This document shows, piece after piece, positions 63,757 through 64,000 of a DNA stretch of 64,000 bases. Position numbers and translations under genes: made by a program. The first letter of the stretch is position 1, and the number at the start of each line of letters is the position of its first letter. Source of the DNA: Eubacteriales bacterium (GTDB lineage Bacteria; Bacillota; Clostridia; Lachnospirales; Lachnospiraceae); NCBI GenBank assembly GCA_030536855.1, contig JAUNPK010000004.1, positions 43,429 to 107,428 of the forward strand, given 5' to 3'. Under the pieces are notes generated by a model, which saw only the letters and a list, made by a program, of their open reading frames with translations, did no database searches and was not told the origin of the DNA.

Positions 63757-63788
63757 ATCCCACAACAATTAGTTCGTGGGATTTTTTC
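63757..63788 (+). terminator. Rho-independent terminator
   Basis: ATCCCAC (63757-63763) pairs with GTGGGAT (63776-63782), followed by TTTTTT. It ends the lipoprotein transcription unit. The rest of the gap 63789-63948 is AT-rich with no feature recognised. Confidence 0.85.
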
Positions 63789-63948
63789 TATATAAAACAA
63801 GAAAGAAATAGAAGCAAAAAATATACAGGTAATTCCTACTTTCTGATGAAAAAAGAAAATAAATAACAATATAAGTTGTGTTTAATAATATAAAAAGAAA
63901 CTAGATATGGTATTAAAAAATTAAATTAAAAAAATTACTCAAAAATTG

Positions 63949-63977
63949 TTGACAACAAAAAAACAGGATGATATTAT
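63949..63977 (+). promoter_or_regulatory. Strong sigma-A promoter at window edge, probable stable-RNA operon
   Basis: TTGACA (63949-63954), 17 bases, TATTAT (63972-63977). The following GTCGCCGCGG sharply raises GC, resembling leaders of rRNA operons in this group. The transcribed gene lies outside the window. Confidence 0.65.
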
Positions 63978-64000
63978 ATACAAGTCGCCGCGGTAAACGA

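Overview
The window is the replication-origin region of a low-GC, anaerobic, flagellated Firmicute. The gene order rpmH-rnpA-yidD-yidC-jag, mnmE-mnmG-rsmG, parA-parB with parS sites, and dnaA-dnaN-yaaA-recF-gyrB-gyrA, plus DUF3881/DUF4446/DUF5685-type genes and two-subunit fumarase, points to the Lachnospiraceae (a Lachnospira/Eubacterium eligens-like organism is plausible; not proven). oriC lies at about 46.99-47.27 kb. Most genes left of it are on the minus strand and all genes right of it are on the plus strand, so most are co-oriented with replication. The head-on exceptions are the AI-2E-family gene, the D-Ala-D-Ala carboxypeptidase, the MraY-like gene, the riboswitch-controlled surface protein and a hydrolase-like gene at 38.7 kb.

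Left part (0-17 kb): a partial DUF5685 gene, an active-looking diguanylate cyclase, tRNA-Lys(CTT), an AI-2E-family permease, a PD-(D/E)XK nuclease/transposase-family protein, a small Cys-rich ORF, trmB, a PBP5-type carboxypeptidase, a flagellar trio (fliS-like, flagellin, a 1028-residue FliK-like/DUF6240-like protein), glgB, an MraY-family paralogue and a DEDDh exonuclease.

Accessory part 1 (17.1-23.6 kb): a cobalamin riboswitch precedes a secreted, membrane-anchored alpha/alpha-toroid protein. Convergent to it is an operon for a transcobalamin-C-like (DUF4430) surface protein, EcfT, a double-ATPase EcfA and an ECF S component. I read this as a vitamin B12 capture and uptake system in which the alpha and beta halves of an intrinsic-factor-like binder are encoded as separate surface proteins. 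This is the most interesting locus in the window.

Accessory part 2 (23.6-29.1 kb): one minus-strand operon encodes a membrane-anchored UGSC-type protein (Cys in place of Sec), a TlpA-like lipoprotein, a CD1871A-type CXXC mini-protein, a NapH-like 4Fe-4S membrane protein and an OmpR/histidine-kinase pair. The operon promoter carries an 11-bp-period direct repeat that could be the response regulator's own operator. Next to it (29.16-29.9 kb) is a scar of broken genes and long hairpins beside tRNA-Arg(CCT).

Core part (30-60 kb): DUF3881, an HD-GYP phosphodiesterase, serS, DUF4446, parB, parA, four intact parS sites, a DegS/DegU-like pair, the origin cluster, gyrase, two tandem esterases, fumarase alpha/beta and metF. 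Right end: tRNA-Ser(GCT), a transglutaminase-like lipoprotein, a second lipoprotein, and a promoter at the edge that looks like that of a stable-RNA operon.

Five copies of a palindromic repeat with the core GGGGTCTGACCCC lie between genes throughout. They occur in two mirror arrangements and in two cases supply the last codons of a neighbouring gene.
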